From contig CAZKBB010000039.1 of the NCBI GenBank assembly GCA_964550935.1, positions 1 to 25,496 of the forward strand: a stretch of DNA of 25,496 bases, in the 5' to 3' direction. This DNA is from JBCBSP01 sp964550935 (GTDB lineage: Bacteria > Pseudomonadota > Alphaproteobacteria > Caulobacterales > Maricaulaceae). The position numbers were made by a program, and so were the translations under genes. This document shows, piece by piece, positions 15,641-24,450 of this stretch. Numbering within the stretch: the first letter of the stretch is position 1; every line of letters starts with the position of its first letter. The notes beneath the pieces were generated by a model that saw nothing but the letters and a program-made list of their open reading frames with translations, was not told where the DNA came from and searched no databases.

Positions 15641-17038
15641 TCAGGACGCCTCCTCGGCGTCCTCGCTGCGCTGGGCGCTCGTCACGCCGAGCGTCTTCAG
15701 CTTGCGATGGAGCGCGGACCGCTCCATCCCGATAAAGCTCGCGGTTCTGGAGATGTTGCCCCCGAAGCGGCTGATCTGCGCCTTGAGATATTCACGCTCG
15801 AATTTCTCACGCGCATCGCGCAGCGGCAAGGCGATCATGCGTTCCGGGTCGAACCCGCCTGAGGGGTCCCGCCCGGCCACTTCAGAGGGCAGCGCGTCGA
15901 GCGTGACCGGCTCGTCGGCGCGTCCCGCGGCGAGGATGAGAAGGCGCTCCACGTTGTTGCGCAGCTGGCGCACATTGCCCGGCCAGTCATGGGCCTGAAG
16001 GGCGGCCATGGCGTCGTCGCCGACGCGCCGGCGCGGCAGCCCCGACATGGAGGCGAGGCGCTCGATGAAGTGGTCCACCAGAAGCGGGATGTCTTCGCGT
16101 CGATCGCAGAGCGAGGGCGCTTCGATCGGCACGACCGCGAGGCGGTGATACAAATCCTCGCGGAAGCGCCCGTCGGAAATCAGCTCGCGCAGATCGCGCG
16201 CCGACGACGACAGAACGCGGACGTTGACCGCCACGTCGATCCCGCCATTGACCCGGCGGAAGCGTTGCTCGACCAGCATCCGCAGGAGCTTTCCCTGGGT
16301 CGCGGCGGGCATGTCGCCCACCTCGTCGAGGAACAGCGTACCGTTATGAGCCGCCTCCAGAAGACCGACGCGCTCGACCGAGCCGTCCTGGCGCTCCACG
16401 CCGAACAGTTCAGGCTCCACTCGGTCGGGATCCATCGTGGCCGAGGCGACCGGAACGAAGCTGCCCTCCGAACGCGGCGACGCGGCGTGGATCAGACGCG
16501 CGATGAGTTCCTTGCCCGAGCCCGGCGGGCCGGAGATCAGCACCCGTGAATTCGTCGGCGCAACGCGCTCGACCATGGCCCGCACGGACGACGCCGCGGC
16601 CGACTTGCCCACGAAATCGGAGAAGCTCTCCGACTTGGCGCGCAATTCGGCGTTTTCTCGGCGCAGCTTGCTCGCTTCAAGCGCCCTTGAAACCGTCAGC
16701 AATAACTTATCGGATTTAAAAGGCTTTTCGATGAAGTCGTAAGCGCCCTTTCGGATCGCGGCGACCGCCGTCTCGATCGTGCCGTGGCCTGAGATCACGA
16801 TCACGGGGAAGTCCGGATCGACCGCCTTGAGCTCGTCGAGCAATTCGATCCCGTCGAGCCGGGAGCCCTGAAGCCAGACATCGAGGATCAGCAGGTTCGG
16901 CTTTCGCTGGCGCACCGCCTCGAGCGCGCCGTCGGCGTCGCCCGCGTAGCGCGGGTTATACCCCTCGTCCTCCAGAAGACCGCCGATCAGTTCGCGGATA
17001 TCCGCCTCGTCATCGACGATGAGCACGTCACAAGCCAT
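15641..17038 (-). CDS. ntrX: Response regulator NtrX
   Basis: A 465-residue NtrC-family regulator, partner of NtrY in nitrogen/redox signalling. The receiver domain has acidic pair Asp9/Asp10, phosphoacceptor Asp53 and Lys105 in EKPFK. The AAA+ core keeps Walker A GPPGSGKE (170-177) and Walker B LFLDEVGD (235-242). The GAFTGA loop that contacts sigma-54 is missing: between ELFGVE and GLLEAAHNG the sequence is RQDGSVERV. A Fis-type helix-turn-helix (ISRTASFIGMERSALHRKLKTLG) ends the protein. Loss of GAFTGA is known for several alphaproteobacterial NtrX proteins, which are thought to act with other sigma factors. It begins six bases after ntrY. A less GC-rich patch covers 16701-16730. Confidence 0.93.
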   Translation of the reverse strand: MACDVLIVDDEADIRELIGGLLEDEGYNPRYAGDADGALEAVRQRKPNLLILDVWLQGSRLDGIELLDELKAVDPDFPVIVISGHGTIETAVAAIRKGAYDFIEKPFKSDKLLLTVSRALEASKLRRENAELRAKSESFSDFVGKSAAASSVRAMVERVAPTNSRVLISGPPGSGKELIARLIHAASPRSEGSFVPVASATMDPDRVEPELFGVERQDGSVERVGLLEAAHNGTLFLDEVGDMPAATQGKLLRMLVEQRFRRVNGGIDVAVNVRVLSSSARDLRELISDGRFREDLYHRLAVVPIEAPSLCDRREDIPLLVDHFIERLASMSGLPRRRVGDDAMAALQAHDWPGNVRQLRNNVERLLILAAGRADEPVTLDALPSEVAGRDPSGGFDPERMIALPLRDAREKFEREYLKAQISRFGGNISRTASFIGMERSALHRKLKTLGVTSAQRSEDAEEAS

Positions 17039-17044
17039 GGTTCG

Positions 17045-19273
17045 TCAAGCCTCCGTCGGGGAGTCCGCAGCCGCTTCGGCCTGCGTCTCCTCCGGTTCAA
17101 GCAAGGGAAAGGCCAGCCGCACGACCGCGCCGGTCTTGGCGGGCGGATCGTCGAGTTCCAAGCGCCCGCCATGGTCCTCCATGACGCGGCGCACGATGGC
17201 GAGCCCGAGGCCTGTGCCCTTTTCCCGGGTCGTCATGTACGGCTCGGTGAGCCGGGACTTGTCCGCGCTGGGCCATCCAAGCCCGTCATCCACAGCCTCG
17301 ACCACTGCGAAGCCGTGGTCGGCGCGGACCGAGACTGCGATGCTCCCTGCGGCTTTGCCGCCATCGGCCTCCATGCGCGCGGACACGCTCTCGGCGGCGT
17401 TCTTCAAAATGTTCGCGATCGCCTGACCGGCCAGGCGTGCGTCGCACTCGGCGAGCACCTCGCGGTCAGGACGCGCGAGCGTGACCTTGATCGCCGGGCT
17501 CGCCACGCGCTGGGCGAACACGGCCGACTCTGCGATCCCTGCCAGATCGACCGCCTCCATCTTCGGCGTCGGCATGCGCGCGAAGGCTGAGAATTCGTCG
17601 ACCATGCGCCCGATATCGCTCACCTGGCGCACGATGGTCTCAACGCACTGGTCGAACACCCGGGTGTCATCCTCAGGCACGTGCTTGCGATACTTGCGCC
17701 GCAAGCGCTCAGCGGACAGCTGGATCGGGGTGAGCGGGTTTTTGATCTCATGGGCGATGCGCCGAGCGACGTCGCGCCAGGCGGCGCTGCGCTGGGCGGC
17801 GACAAGGCGGGTGATGTCGTCGAACGTGATCACGAAACCGCCGTCCTCGTCGCGCGCCGCACGCACGTTCAGGTGCAGCGCCGAGCCGTCCTGCGCGATC
17901 GCATCCATCTGGCGCGGCGCGATGTCGCCTGAGCGCCCCTCCGTCTCGGCGTAGATCGCCGCGAACAGCGGCGCAGCCCCGGTCAGGGGCTCGCCAACGA
18001 CCGCCTCGGGGTCCAGCCCCAGGAGATCGGCCGCGGCGCGGTTGACCAGCGTGATGCGCCCGGCCCCGTCCACGCCGATCACCCCGGCCTCGACCCCGGC
18101 GAGCACCGCTTCGATGAAGGCGCGCCGGCGCTCGGCGTCCGCGCTTGCTTCGACCAGCGCCTGCCGCTGCGCGCCGAGCTGTCGGGTCATGCGGTTGAAC
18201 GCGCGACCCAGAGCGGCGATCTCGTCGTGCTCGCGCGTCACCGACACGCGGGCCTCGAAGTCTCCGCGCCGGACCCGTTCAGCGGCCGAAACCAGCCGCC
18301 CGACGGGCGTGACGACGCGGTTCGCGGCGGTCAGCGCCAGCCACACCGCACCGATAAGGATCAACAGCGTCGCCTCGCCATACACGAGCGCGAACACGAC
18401 CTGGGCGCTGCGCTGGCTCTGTCGCGCCTCCCGGAAGGAGACCGTGGCCGCCTCGGCGGCCAGAAGCAGGCTGAGATCGGCGTAATAGACCGTGTAGAGA
18501 TACGCGTTTTCATAGCCCTGGAGCGGGGTCAGAAGGCGGACATAATCGGGCTCCTCGGCGCGCTCGGCCGGGTTGGAGGAGGCGATCTCGGTCTCGTCCA
18601 GGAGCTGGAACAGGCGCTCGGACGGAGGCTCGTAAGCAGGCGCGCCGGCGAATTCGGCGCGCGCCAGCACCGTCGATTGCCGATCGATGATGTAGGCGGA
18701 GGGAAATTCGCGCGCGAGCGCCTGACCGCGCAGATACTCCACGTACAGGATGCGGTTCTGGGTCAACCCCTCGACCGCCTCGGGCTGGGAAAGGTCGCTG
18801 GCCATGGAGCGCATTTCCGCGCGCGCAAGCGTCAGCTCGGCCGGCGCCTGATCGCGCGCGAACTCGGCCACCGTCTCCACCAGCGTATTCACGCGTTCGC
18901 CGAACCAGAACTCCACGCCCCGGCTCAAAACGACGGCGAAGAAGGCCGCCATCAGAACCGCCGGGACCACCGCAGCGAAGGAGAACAAGGCGATGAAGCG
19001 GATGTGAAGCCGCGGCGCTGGCTCCCGAAAGCGCCGCCCGGTGATGTGACGCAGCGCGCGGAACGCGGCGGCGACGGCGAGCGCGGCGATCACGACGCCG
19101 TTCAGCGCCAGCACCCAGAACAGCACTTCGCTGCCCGCGCCGAGCGCGCTGTCATCGCTTGAGGCGAGCAGAACAGAAACGATCAGCCCCGCCCCGGCGA
19201 TTGCGAAACCGACGGTGAAGAGTGAGCCGCGCGAGGCGTCTGCGATGCGTTGCGGGTCGCGCCAGGCTTTCAA
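17045..19273 (-). CDS. ntrY: Nitrogen regulation sensor histidine kinase NtrY
   Basis: A 742-residue membrane-bound sensor kinase. Predicted membrane segments lie near residues 19-37, 51-72 and 92-117, then a periplasmic sensor region, and another near 293-316. HAMP follows (ANRVVTPVGRLVSAAERVRRGDFE), then PAS (about 380-490), and HisKA with His508 in RIAHEIKNPLTPIQLS. The HATPase domain has NILKNAAESV, DDGLGW and GTGLGLAIV. This is the standard NtrY architecture. NtrY phosphorylates NtrX and has been linked to oxygen or redox sensing in Brucella and Rhodobacter. The start at 19273 lies 81 bases downstream of ntrC, so ntrYX may have its own promoter in 19274-19354, where I see no clear boxes. 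Confidence 0.95.
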   Translation of the reverse strand: MKAWRDPQRIADASRGSLFTVGFAIAGAGLIVSVLLASSDDSALGAGSEVLFWVLALNGVVIAALAVAAAFRALRHITGRRFREPAPRLHIRFIALFSFAAVVPAVLMAAFFAVVLSRGVEFWFGERVNTLVETVAEFARDQAPAELTLARAEMRSMASDLSQPEAVEGLTQNRILYVEYLRGQALAREFPSAYIIDRQSTVLARAEFAGAPAYEPPSERLFQLLDETEIASSNPAERAEEPDYVRLLTPLQGYENAYLYTVYYADLSLLLAAEAATVSFREARQSQRSAQVVFALVYGEATLLILIGAVWLALTAANRVVTPVGRLVSAAERVRRGDFEARVSVTREHDEIAALGRAFNRMTRQLGAQRQALVEASADAERRRAFIEAVLAGVEAGVIGVDGAGRITLVNRAAADLLGLDPEAVVGEPLTGAAPLFAAIYAETEGRSGDIAPRQMDAIAQDGSALHLNVRAARDEDGGFVITFDDITRLVAAQRSAAWRDVARRIAHEIKNPLTPIQLSAERLRRKYRKHVPEDDTRVFDQCVETIVRQVSDIGRMVDEFSAFARMPTPKMEAVDLAGIAESAVFAQRVASPAIKVTLARPDREVLAECDARLAGQAIANILKNAAESVSARMEADGGKAAGSIAVSVRADHGFAVVEAVDDGLGWPSADKSRLTEPYMTTREKGTGLGLAIVRRVMEDHGGRLELDDPPAKTGAVVRLAFPLLEPEETQAEAAADSPTEA

Positions 19274-19354
19274 GCGAGCGGGTCCTTTTGCTCAACAAGC
19301 TCCTGATGTTGCGCGCAGTGTGTCGAAAACTCAACACGCTGTTGCCGCTTGGTC

Positions 19355-20632
19355 TCAGTCGGGCTCGCCCATGCCCAGCGCAGCCATGCGGCGCGCAAGC
19401 GTATTGCGGTTCAGCCCAAGGCGTGCAGCGGCGTCGCGGCGCACGCCGTTGCACGCGGCGAGCGCCGCCTCAATCAGCGCCCGGTCCAGCTCTGCGGTCG
19501 CCTCGCCGTGAAGGTCGTCGACGTTCTCTGCAAGGCGCGCCGCCGCATAGGCCGCAGCGGACCGGCGCAGCGCCTCGCCCGGATCGCCGCCGCCCGGCGG
19601 GGTCAGCGCGGCCCGCAGATCCTCCGCGGTGATCGTCGCGCGCGGCCCCTGCAGCGCCAGCGTGGATGCGACGCGCTCAAGCTCCCTCACCTCGCCCGGC
19701 CAGGGGTGCGCATCGATGAGCGCGCTTGCGTCGGCGTCGAGGCGTAGGCGCTCACAGCCGTGCCGGCGCAGCACGTGTTCGAACAGGAGGCGCTTGTCCT
19801 CGCCGCGCTCGCGCAGCGGCGGCAGAACCACCCGGCCCGCGCCCAGCATATCGGCGAGCGCCGGGCGCAGCCCGGCCGTGACCGGATCGGGCGCAGCGGT
19901 GGCGTAGACGCGGGCGGGGCGAGGGCCCGGTCGTTCAAGCTCCTCCTGAACCAGGTCCTGAACCGGTTCGCTCCAGCGCTCAGCACGGCGCAGGAGCAGC
20001 CCCGCCCCGGCGGCTTCGGCGAACACCTGCGCGCCCTCGCGCTCCAGGCGCGCCGGGCCGGCCTCGATCAACGCAGCGTCCTCACCGAGCGCGGCGATGT
20101 GAAGCGTGCGCGCCGCGCCGGCGCGCCCGGACCCCTCAGGCCCGGTGAACAGGACCGGCGCACGCACCTGGGCGAGACGCCCAAGCGCCTTAAAGGCGTC
20201 CTGCATGGCCGGTGAGCGCCCGATCAGCCCGGCGAAGCCGGCCTCGCCGCGCGGGTTCGGCGTCGGCGCTTCACGCCCCGCAGCGCGCGCCACCACGGCG
20301 GCCAAATCGTCCAGATCAAAGGGCTTGGGCAGGTAATCAAAGGCGCCGCCCCGCTCCGCGCTGATCGCAGTGGCCGCGGTGGTCTGAGCTGAGATCACGA
20401 TCACTGGAACGCCGGGGCGCGCGCGCGCGATCTCGTCGAGCCGGTCGAGAAAATTTTCCTTGCCGAGCAGTACGTCGGCGACCAGCACGTCGGCGTCGTC
20501 GCGCAGCATTCGATCCACGGCCGTATCCGGAGACGCCGTGGCGCGCACATCGTACCCGGCCCGCGTCAGCGCCTTGGTGATCACCAGGCGCAGCGAGTCA
20601 TCGTCTTCAAGCACCAGAACACGTTTGCTCAT
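19355..20632 (-). CDS. ntrC: NtrC-type response regulator with degenerate AAA+ domain
   Basis: A 425-residue protein at the ntrC position. The receiver looks functional: acidic residues 10-12, phosphoacceptor Asp53, Ser81-Ala-Gln, Lys103 in LPKPFDL. The C-terminal Fis-type helix-turn-helix (about 385-420) is intact. The central domain is not: Walker A reads GPEGSGR (164-170), with Arg for the catalytic Lys. The Walker B stretch reads LLLRRAE (212-218) where LFLDEIG is expected. The GAFTGA loop is missing, and the domain is about 40-50 residues shorter than usual. ATP hydrolysis and sigma-54 activation therefore look impossible by the standard mechanism. The frame is uninterrupted, so this looks like drift to a new mode and not a broken gene. 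ATG at 20632 overlaps the ntrB stop (ATGA). Confidence 0.85.
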   Translation of the reverse strand: MSKRVLVLEDDDSLRLVITKALTRAGYDVRATASPDTAVDRMLRDDADVLVADVLLGKENFLDRLDEIARARPGVPVIVISAQTTAATAISAERGGAFDYLPKPFDLDDLAAVVARAAGREAPTPNPRGEAGFAGLIGRSPAMQDAFKALGRLAQVRAPVLFTGPEGSGRAGAARTLHIAALGEDAALIEAGPARLEREGAQVFAEAAGAGLLLRRAERWSEPVQDLVQEELERPGPRPARVYATAAPDPVTAGLRPALADMLGAGRVVLPPLRERGEDKRLLFEHVLRRHGCERLRLDADASALIDAHPWPGEVRELERVASTLALQGPRATITAEDLRAALTPPGGGDPGEALRRSAAAYAAARLAENVDDLHGEATAELDRALIEAALAACNGVRRDAAARLGLNRNTLARRMAALGMGEPD

Positions 20633-21675
20633 CGCTCGCGTCCTTCGGCGGCTTCGCGCAGATAAAGCCGGAAGGCGGTGCACCCCGGCCGGCTCTCGAA
20701 ATCGACGCCCCCATGGTGCAACTCCGCGATCCGGCTGACGAGCGCAAGGCCGAGGCCTTCGCCCGCCGGCTTTCCGGTCACGAAGGGGTTGAACACGCTC
20801 TCCTTGATCGCCTCGGGGACGCCGGGTCCGTCGTCGCTGACTTCGACCTCCAGGCGGGCGTCCGGCGCAGGGCCGCCGGGCCGGGCGCTTCGGTAGCGCG
20901 TGGCGATGCGGACCCGTCCGCCCCCACCGGCGGCCTCAGCCGCGTTCACGAGCAGGTTCAACACAGCCTGGCGCAACAGATCGCCATCGCCCCAGGCGTC
21001 CGGCAGCGAGGGATCGTAGTCCTCCTCCAACGCGGGCTCGGGTGCGGACGCGCGCGCCGAGCGCGCACTGTCGCGCGCAAGTTCGTTCACGTTCACCGCC
21101 GCAAACGGGGCTGCGGCGATGTCGCCGATCCGGCTCCATCGCTCCGCGATTCGTTTGGCGCGATCGATCTCGGTCACGATGAGCGTGGCGAGGCTACGGG
21201 CCTCCTCATCGTCGCTCTGCGAGATCAGCTGCGCGGCGCCGCGCGCGCCGGCCAGCGGGTTTTTCAGCTCATGCGAAAGGAGCCGGCCAAAGCCGGCGGC
21301 TGCGGCGGCGGCCTGATCGCCGCGCGTCGCCGCGCCGGCTTCCGGGCCGAGCCGGATGCACACGCACGCCCCCTCGCCCTCCGGCGCAGCGTCGATCGCG
21401 GCGCGGCGACGACCGCCCGCCCCGTCCAGCGGCACGTCGTGGGCGAACACAGCCCGGCGTTCCGCGATCGCCCGCGCCGCCATGGGCCAAGCCAGCCCGC
21501 CGACGCCGCCGCATTCGGCGAGCAGAGCTCCGGCGACGCGCTTGCGCGATCGCGCGAGCACGTTCTCTCCGGCCGCGTTGAGGTAGGTGACCCGGCCTTG
21601 AGCATCGGTGAGGATCAACGCCAGCGGCGCGGCCTCCGCCGCGCGCGCGCCGGACGGCGGAACCGCCTCGCTCAC
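20629..21675 (-). CDS. ntrB: Nitrogen regulation sensor histidine kinase NtrB
   Basis: A 348-residue cytoplasmic kinase/phosphatase that in classical systems controls NtrC and is itself controlled by PII (GlnB). A PAS domain (about 15-110) is followed by HisKA with His135 in LLSHELKNPLAGARGAAQLI. The HATPase domain has NLLVNAAEAA, VSDDGPGVP and GEGLGLALV. There are no membrane segments. The start is GTG at 21673-21675, overlapping the dusB stop (GTGA), so it depends on coupling. It keeps all catalytic boxes even though its partner NtrC has lost the ATPase core. Confidence 0.93.
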   Translation of the reverse strand: MSEAVPPSGARAAEAAPLALILTDAQGRVTYLNAAGENVLARSRKRVAGALLAECGGVGGLAWPMAARAIAERRAVFAHDVPLDGAGGRRRAAIDAAPEGEGACVCIRLGPEAGAATRGDQAAAAAAGFGRLLSHELKNPLAGARGAAQLISQSDDEEARSLATLIVTEIDRAKRIAERWSRIGDIAAAPFAAVNVNELARDSARSARASAPEPALEEDYDPSLPDAWGDGDLLRQAVLNLLVNAAEAAGGGGRVRIATRYRSARPGGPAPDARLEVEVSDDGPGVPEAIKESVFNPFVTGKPAGEGLGLALVSRIAELHHGGVDFESRPGCTAFRLYLREAAEGRER

Positions 21676-22709
21676 GCGGCGGCGTCCAGTCCGACGGGCC
21701 AGTCTGAAGCGAACGCCTCAAGCGCGCTCAGCGCCTCATTGACCCGCGTCGAGCGGCACAGCCGGCCGCGCCAGACCTTCGCCTCGGCGCTGTCGGGCTC
21801 GGCCCAATCGATGAAGCTGGCGAAGTGCTTGCGCATGCACCGCACGCCGAGCGCTTCACCGTAAAACGCGGCGGCGTCCTCGCACGCCTCGGCCAGGCTG
21901 GCTGCGCCCTCTGCGATCGAGGGCTCGCTGAGCGCCTCGCCGGTCATCAGGCTCCGTCCGATCGCGCCGGGCAACCACGGCCGGCCCTGACTGGCGCGCC
22001 CGACCATCACCGCATCAGCGCCAGAGGCGCTCAGCGCGGCGCGCGCGGTCGCGACATTGACGATATCGCCGTTGACCACGACCGGGATCGAGACCGCGGC
22101 CTTGACCGAGGCGACCGCCGACCAGTCCGCCTCGCCCGTGTAGAATTGCTGGCGCGTGCGCCCGTGCACGGTGACGAGGCGCACTCCGGCGGCTTCGGCC
22201 CGGCGTGCGAGATCCGGCGCGTTGAGCGTGTCATGGTCCCAGCCCAGGCGCATCTTCAACGTAACCGGCACGTCGACGGCTTCCACCGTCGCCTCGATCA
22301 GCGTCAGCGCATGGTCCAGATCGCGCATCAGCGCAGAGCCGGACAGCCCGCGCGTCACCTGCTTGGCTGGGCAGCCCATATTGATGTCGATGATCTCAGC
22401 GCCCGCGTCCGCCGCGATGCGCGCGCCGGCGTCCATCCACTTCGCCTCGCGACCTGCGATCTGGATCACGCGCGGAGCCACATCGGCGTCGCCGGCCATG
22501 CGTCGCACCACATCCTCGCGGCCCTGGGCCAGGGTCTCGCACGCGACCATCTCCGACACCACCAGCCCGGCGCCGAACCGGCGCGCCTGCTTGCGGATCG
22601 GATAGTCCGTCACGCCCGACATGGGCGCCAGAACGACCGGCGCAGCGATGCGCACCGGGCCGATCGAGAAGCCTTGCGGGGCCGGGTTGGAAAAAGCGCG
22701 GTCGGTCAT
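21672..22709 (-). CDS. dusB: tRNA-dihydrouridine synthase DusB (NifR3)
   Basis: A 345-residue FMN enzyme reducing uridines in the tRNA D-loop with NADPH. VVLAPMSGVTDYPIR is the FMN-binding start, and catalytic Cys113 lies in DINMGCPAKQVTRG. LKMRLGWD, TVHGRTRQQFYTG, VVVNGDI and ADAVMVGRASQGRPWL complete the barrel. A small helical C-terminal domain follows (CMRKHFASFIDW). The frame is open upstream to 23102, but that part overlaps ispDF antisense and is not Dus-like, so ATG at 22709 is chosen. It is the first gene of dusB-ntrB-ntrC, the arrangement that gave the old name nifR3, and its stop overlaps ntrB. Confidence 0.95.
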   Translation of the reverse strand: MTDRAFSNPAPQGFSIGPVRIAAPVVLAPMSGVTDYPIRKQARRFGAGLVVSEMVACETLAQGREDVVRRMAGDADVAPRVIQIAGREAKWMDAGARIAADAGAEIIDINMGCPAKQVTRGLSGSALMRDLDHALTLIEATVEAVDVPVTLKMRLGWDHDTLNAPDLARRAEAAGVRLVTVHGRTRQQFYTGEADWSAVASVKAAVSIPVVVNGDIVNVATARAALSASGADAVMVGRASQGRPWLPGAIGRSLMTGEALSEPSIAEGAASLAEACEDAAAFYGEALGVRCMRKHFASFIDWAEPDSAEAKVWRGRLCRSTRVNEALSALEAFASDWPVGLDAAA

Positions 22710-22802
22710 GCCCGCTGAGATACCCTGTCTGGACGCGCGCGGCCAGACACCGTAACGCTTCGCGGCGACTGACGGATTCACCGACCAGCACGAGGCCGCT
22801 CC
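22710..22802. promoter_or_regulatory. Divergent promoter region dusB-ntr / ispDF
   Basis: This 93-base gap lies between two divergent start codons, so it must carry promoters for both the dusB-ntrBC unit and the ispDF-pncC unit. A GAGG at 22792-22795 serves the ispDF TTG. I could not assign boxes with confidence. Confidence 0.45.
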
Positions 22803-23954
22803 TTGCAGTTCACCGCCTGCATCGTCGCCGCCGGGCGCGGCGAGCGCGCCGGAGACGGGCCGCCGAAGCAGCTGCGTCCCCTCGCGGGGCGCCCCGTGCT
22901 CGCCTGGTCGCTCGAGCGCTTCGACCGCCATCCGCGCTGTGAGGCGATCGTCATCGCCGTCTCCGAAGCCGTTCGCGGCGACGTAGAGCGCCTGGCGTCC
23001 AGCGTTGAAACGCCGGTGCGCCTGGTGACCGGCGGCGCGCACCGTACGGACAGCGTGCGCGCCTGCGTCGAGGCGAGCCGAAGCGAGGCGGTCCTGGTGC
23101 ACGACGCCGCGCGCCCGCTCCTGACCGACACGCTGATCGACAGGCTTCTGGATGCGCTTGAGACCGCCCCCGGCGCAGCGCCCGCCCTGCCCGTCGCCGA
23201 TGCGCTCGTGCGCGAGACGCAGAGCGGCGCCGAGCCGGTCGAGCGAAGCGCGCTAAGGCGCATGCAGACGCCCCAGGCATTCCTCACACGTGACTTGCAG
23301 AGCGCCTTTCAACACACTGACCAAAATACATTTCCAGACGAGGTCGCCCTCGCCGGCGCCGCAGGGCTCGCGGTCACGCTCGTTGAGGGCGAGGAGCGGA
23401 ACTTCAAGCTCACCTGGCCTGAGGATTTCGAGCGGGCCGAGGCGTTGCTGTCGCCTCCCGGCCCTGTCCTGCCGGTGACCGGGTTCGGCTATGACGTGCA
23501 TCGCCTGGCGCCCGGCGACGGCGTGACGCTGTGCGGGGTCTTCATCGACTGCGACCTGGCCCTGGTCGGCCATTCAGACGCCGATGCGGGGCTGCACGCG
23601 CTGACCGACGCGATCCTGGGCGCGGCCGGCGCCGGGGATATCGGGCATCACTTCCCCCCGAGCGACCCCCGATGGAAAGGCGCGGACTCCGCCGCCTTCC
23701 TGACGCACGCCCTCTCGCTCGCCCGCTCGCGCGGGGTGACGCCCGTCAACGCGGACGTGACGCTCATTTGCGAGCGCCCGAAGATCGGCCCGCATCGCGA
23801 GGCCATGGCCCGGCGCATCGCCGTCCTGCTTGACCTGCCGCGCGCCCGGGTCAACGTGAAGGCGACGACGACTGAAGGGCTTGGCTTCACAGGTCGCGGC
23901 GAAGGCCTCGCCGCCCAGGCCGTGTTCACCGGGCTCGCCGAACGGGAGGCCTGA
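22803..23954 (+). CDS. ispDF: Bifunctional IspD/IspF
   Basis: A 383-residue fusion catalysing two steps of the MEP isoprenoid pathway. Residues 1-220 are IspD (2-C-methyl-D-erythritol 4-phosphate cytidylyltransferase): VAAGRGERAGDGPPKQ is the nucleotide-binding loop, and HDAARPL (100-106) and PQAFLTRDL follow. Residues 225-383 are IspF (MECDP synthase), with metal ligands Asp231 and His233 in YDVHRL and His265 in HSDADAGLHALTD, then the conserved GDIGHHFPPSD. This fusion is typical of alphaproteobacteria. The start is taken as TTG at 22803 because the conserved FTACIVAAGRG begins at once and a GAGG lies seven bases upstream; no ATG or GTG fits. Bases 23311-23340 are less GC-rich than the surroundings. 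Confidence 0.95.
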   Translation: MQFTACIVAAGRGERAGDGPPKQLRPLAGRPVLAWSLERFDRHPRCEAIVIAVSEAVRGDVERLASSVETPVRLVTGGAHRTDSVRACVEASRSEAVLVHDAARPLLTDTLIDRLLDALETAPGAAPALPVADALVRETQSGAEPVERSALRRMQTPQAFLTRDLQSAFQHTDQNTFPDEVALAGAAGLAVTLVEGEERNFKLTWPEDFERAEALLSPPGPVLPVTGFGYDVHRLAPGDGVTLCGVFIDCDLALVGHSDADAGLHALTDAILGAAGAGDIGHHFPPSDPRWKGADSAAFLTHALSLARSRGVTPVNADVTLICERPKIGPHREAMARRIAVLLDLPRARVNVKATTTEGLGFTGRGEGLAAQAVFTGLAEREA

Positions 23955-23955
23955 C

Positions 23956-24450
23956 ATGCGCGATCTCTTCGCCACGCTTTCAGCGCCCGCCTTGAAGGTG
24001 CGCGACGCCGCCACAGCGGCCGGCCTGCGCGTCGCCACCGCGGAGAGTTGCACCGGCGGCATCGTCGGCGCGGCGCTGACTGAGATTCCAGGTTCGTCGA
24101 ACTTTTTCGAGTGCGGGCTCGTGACCTACTCCAACGCCGCCAAGTCCGGGCTGCTCGGCGTGCCTGGGGCGCTGCTACAGCGCTACGGCGCGGTCTCAGA
24201 GCCGGTGGCCCGGGCGATGGCGGAAGGCGCGCTTGTGCGCTGCGGCGTCGATCTGACCGTCTCCATCACCGGGATCGCCGGACCGACAGGCGGCACCGAC
24301 GAGAAACCCGTCGGCCTTGTCTGGTTCGGCGTGGCGCGAAAGGGTCGCCCGACACGCACCGTGGAGCGGCGCTTCGGCGCGAGCGGGCGCGTCAGCGTCC
24401 GCCTGCACTCGGCCGAGACCGCGCTGGCGCTCCTCGCCGGCGCGGCCTAG
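23956..24450 (+). CDS. pncC: CinA-family nicotinamide-nucleotide amidohydrolase
   Basis: A 164-residue stand-alone CinA C-terminal domain. These enzymes deamidate NMN to NaMN in pyridine nucleotide recycling. The active-site serine is Ser31 in TAESCTGGIVGAAL. GSSNFFECGLVTYSNAAKSGLLGV, AVSEPVARAMAEGA and SITGIAGPTGGTDEKPVGLVW are all family signatures. ATG follows the ispDF stop by one base, so it is co-translated with it. The stop overlaps that of the convergent COQ10-like gene by four bases within CCTAGG. Confidence 0.93.
   Translation: MRDLFATLSAPALKVRDAATAAGLRVATAESCTGGIVGAALTEIPGSSNFFECGLVTYSNAAKSGLLGVPGALLQRYGAVSEPVARAMAEGALVRCGVDLTVSITGIAGPTGGTDEKPVGLVWFGVARKGRPTRTVERRFGASGRVSVRLHSAETALALLAGAA

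Noticed and set aside
18227..19162. 311-codon plus-strand open frame
   Set aside because: It lies wholly opposite ntrY, with low-complexity basic composition and no motif.
20713..21864. 383-codon plus-strand open frame
   Set aside because: It is antisense to ntrB and dusB, which have full family motifs; its own translation shows no family signature.
22710..23102. Upstream extension of dusB
   Set aside because: It overlaps the start of ispDF antisense and is not Dus-like; the conserved protein begins near 22709.
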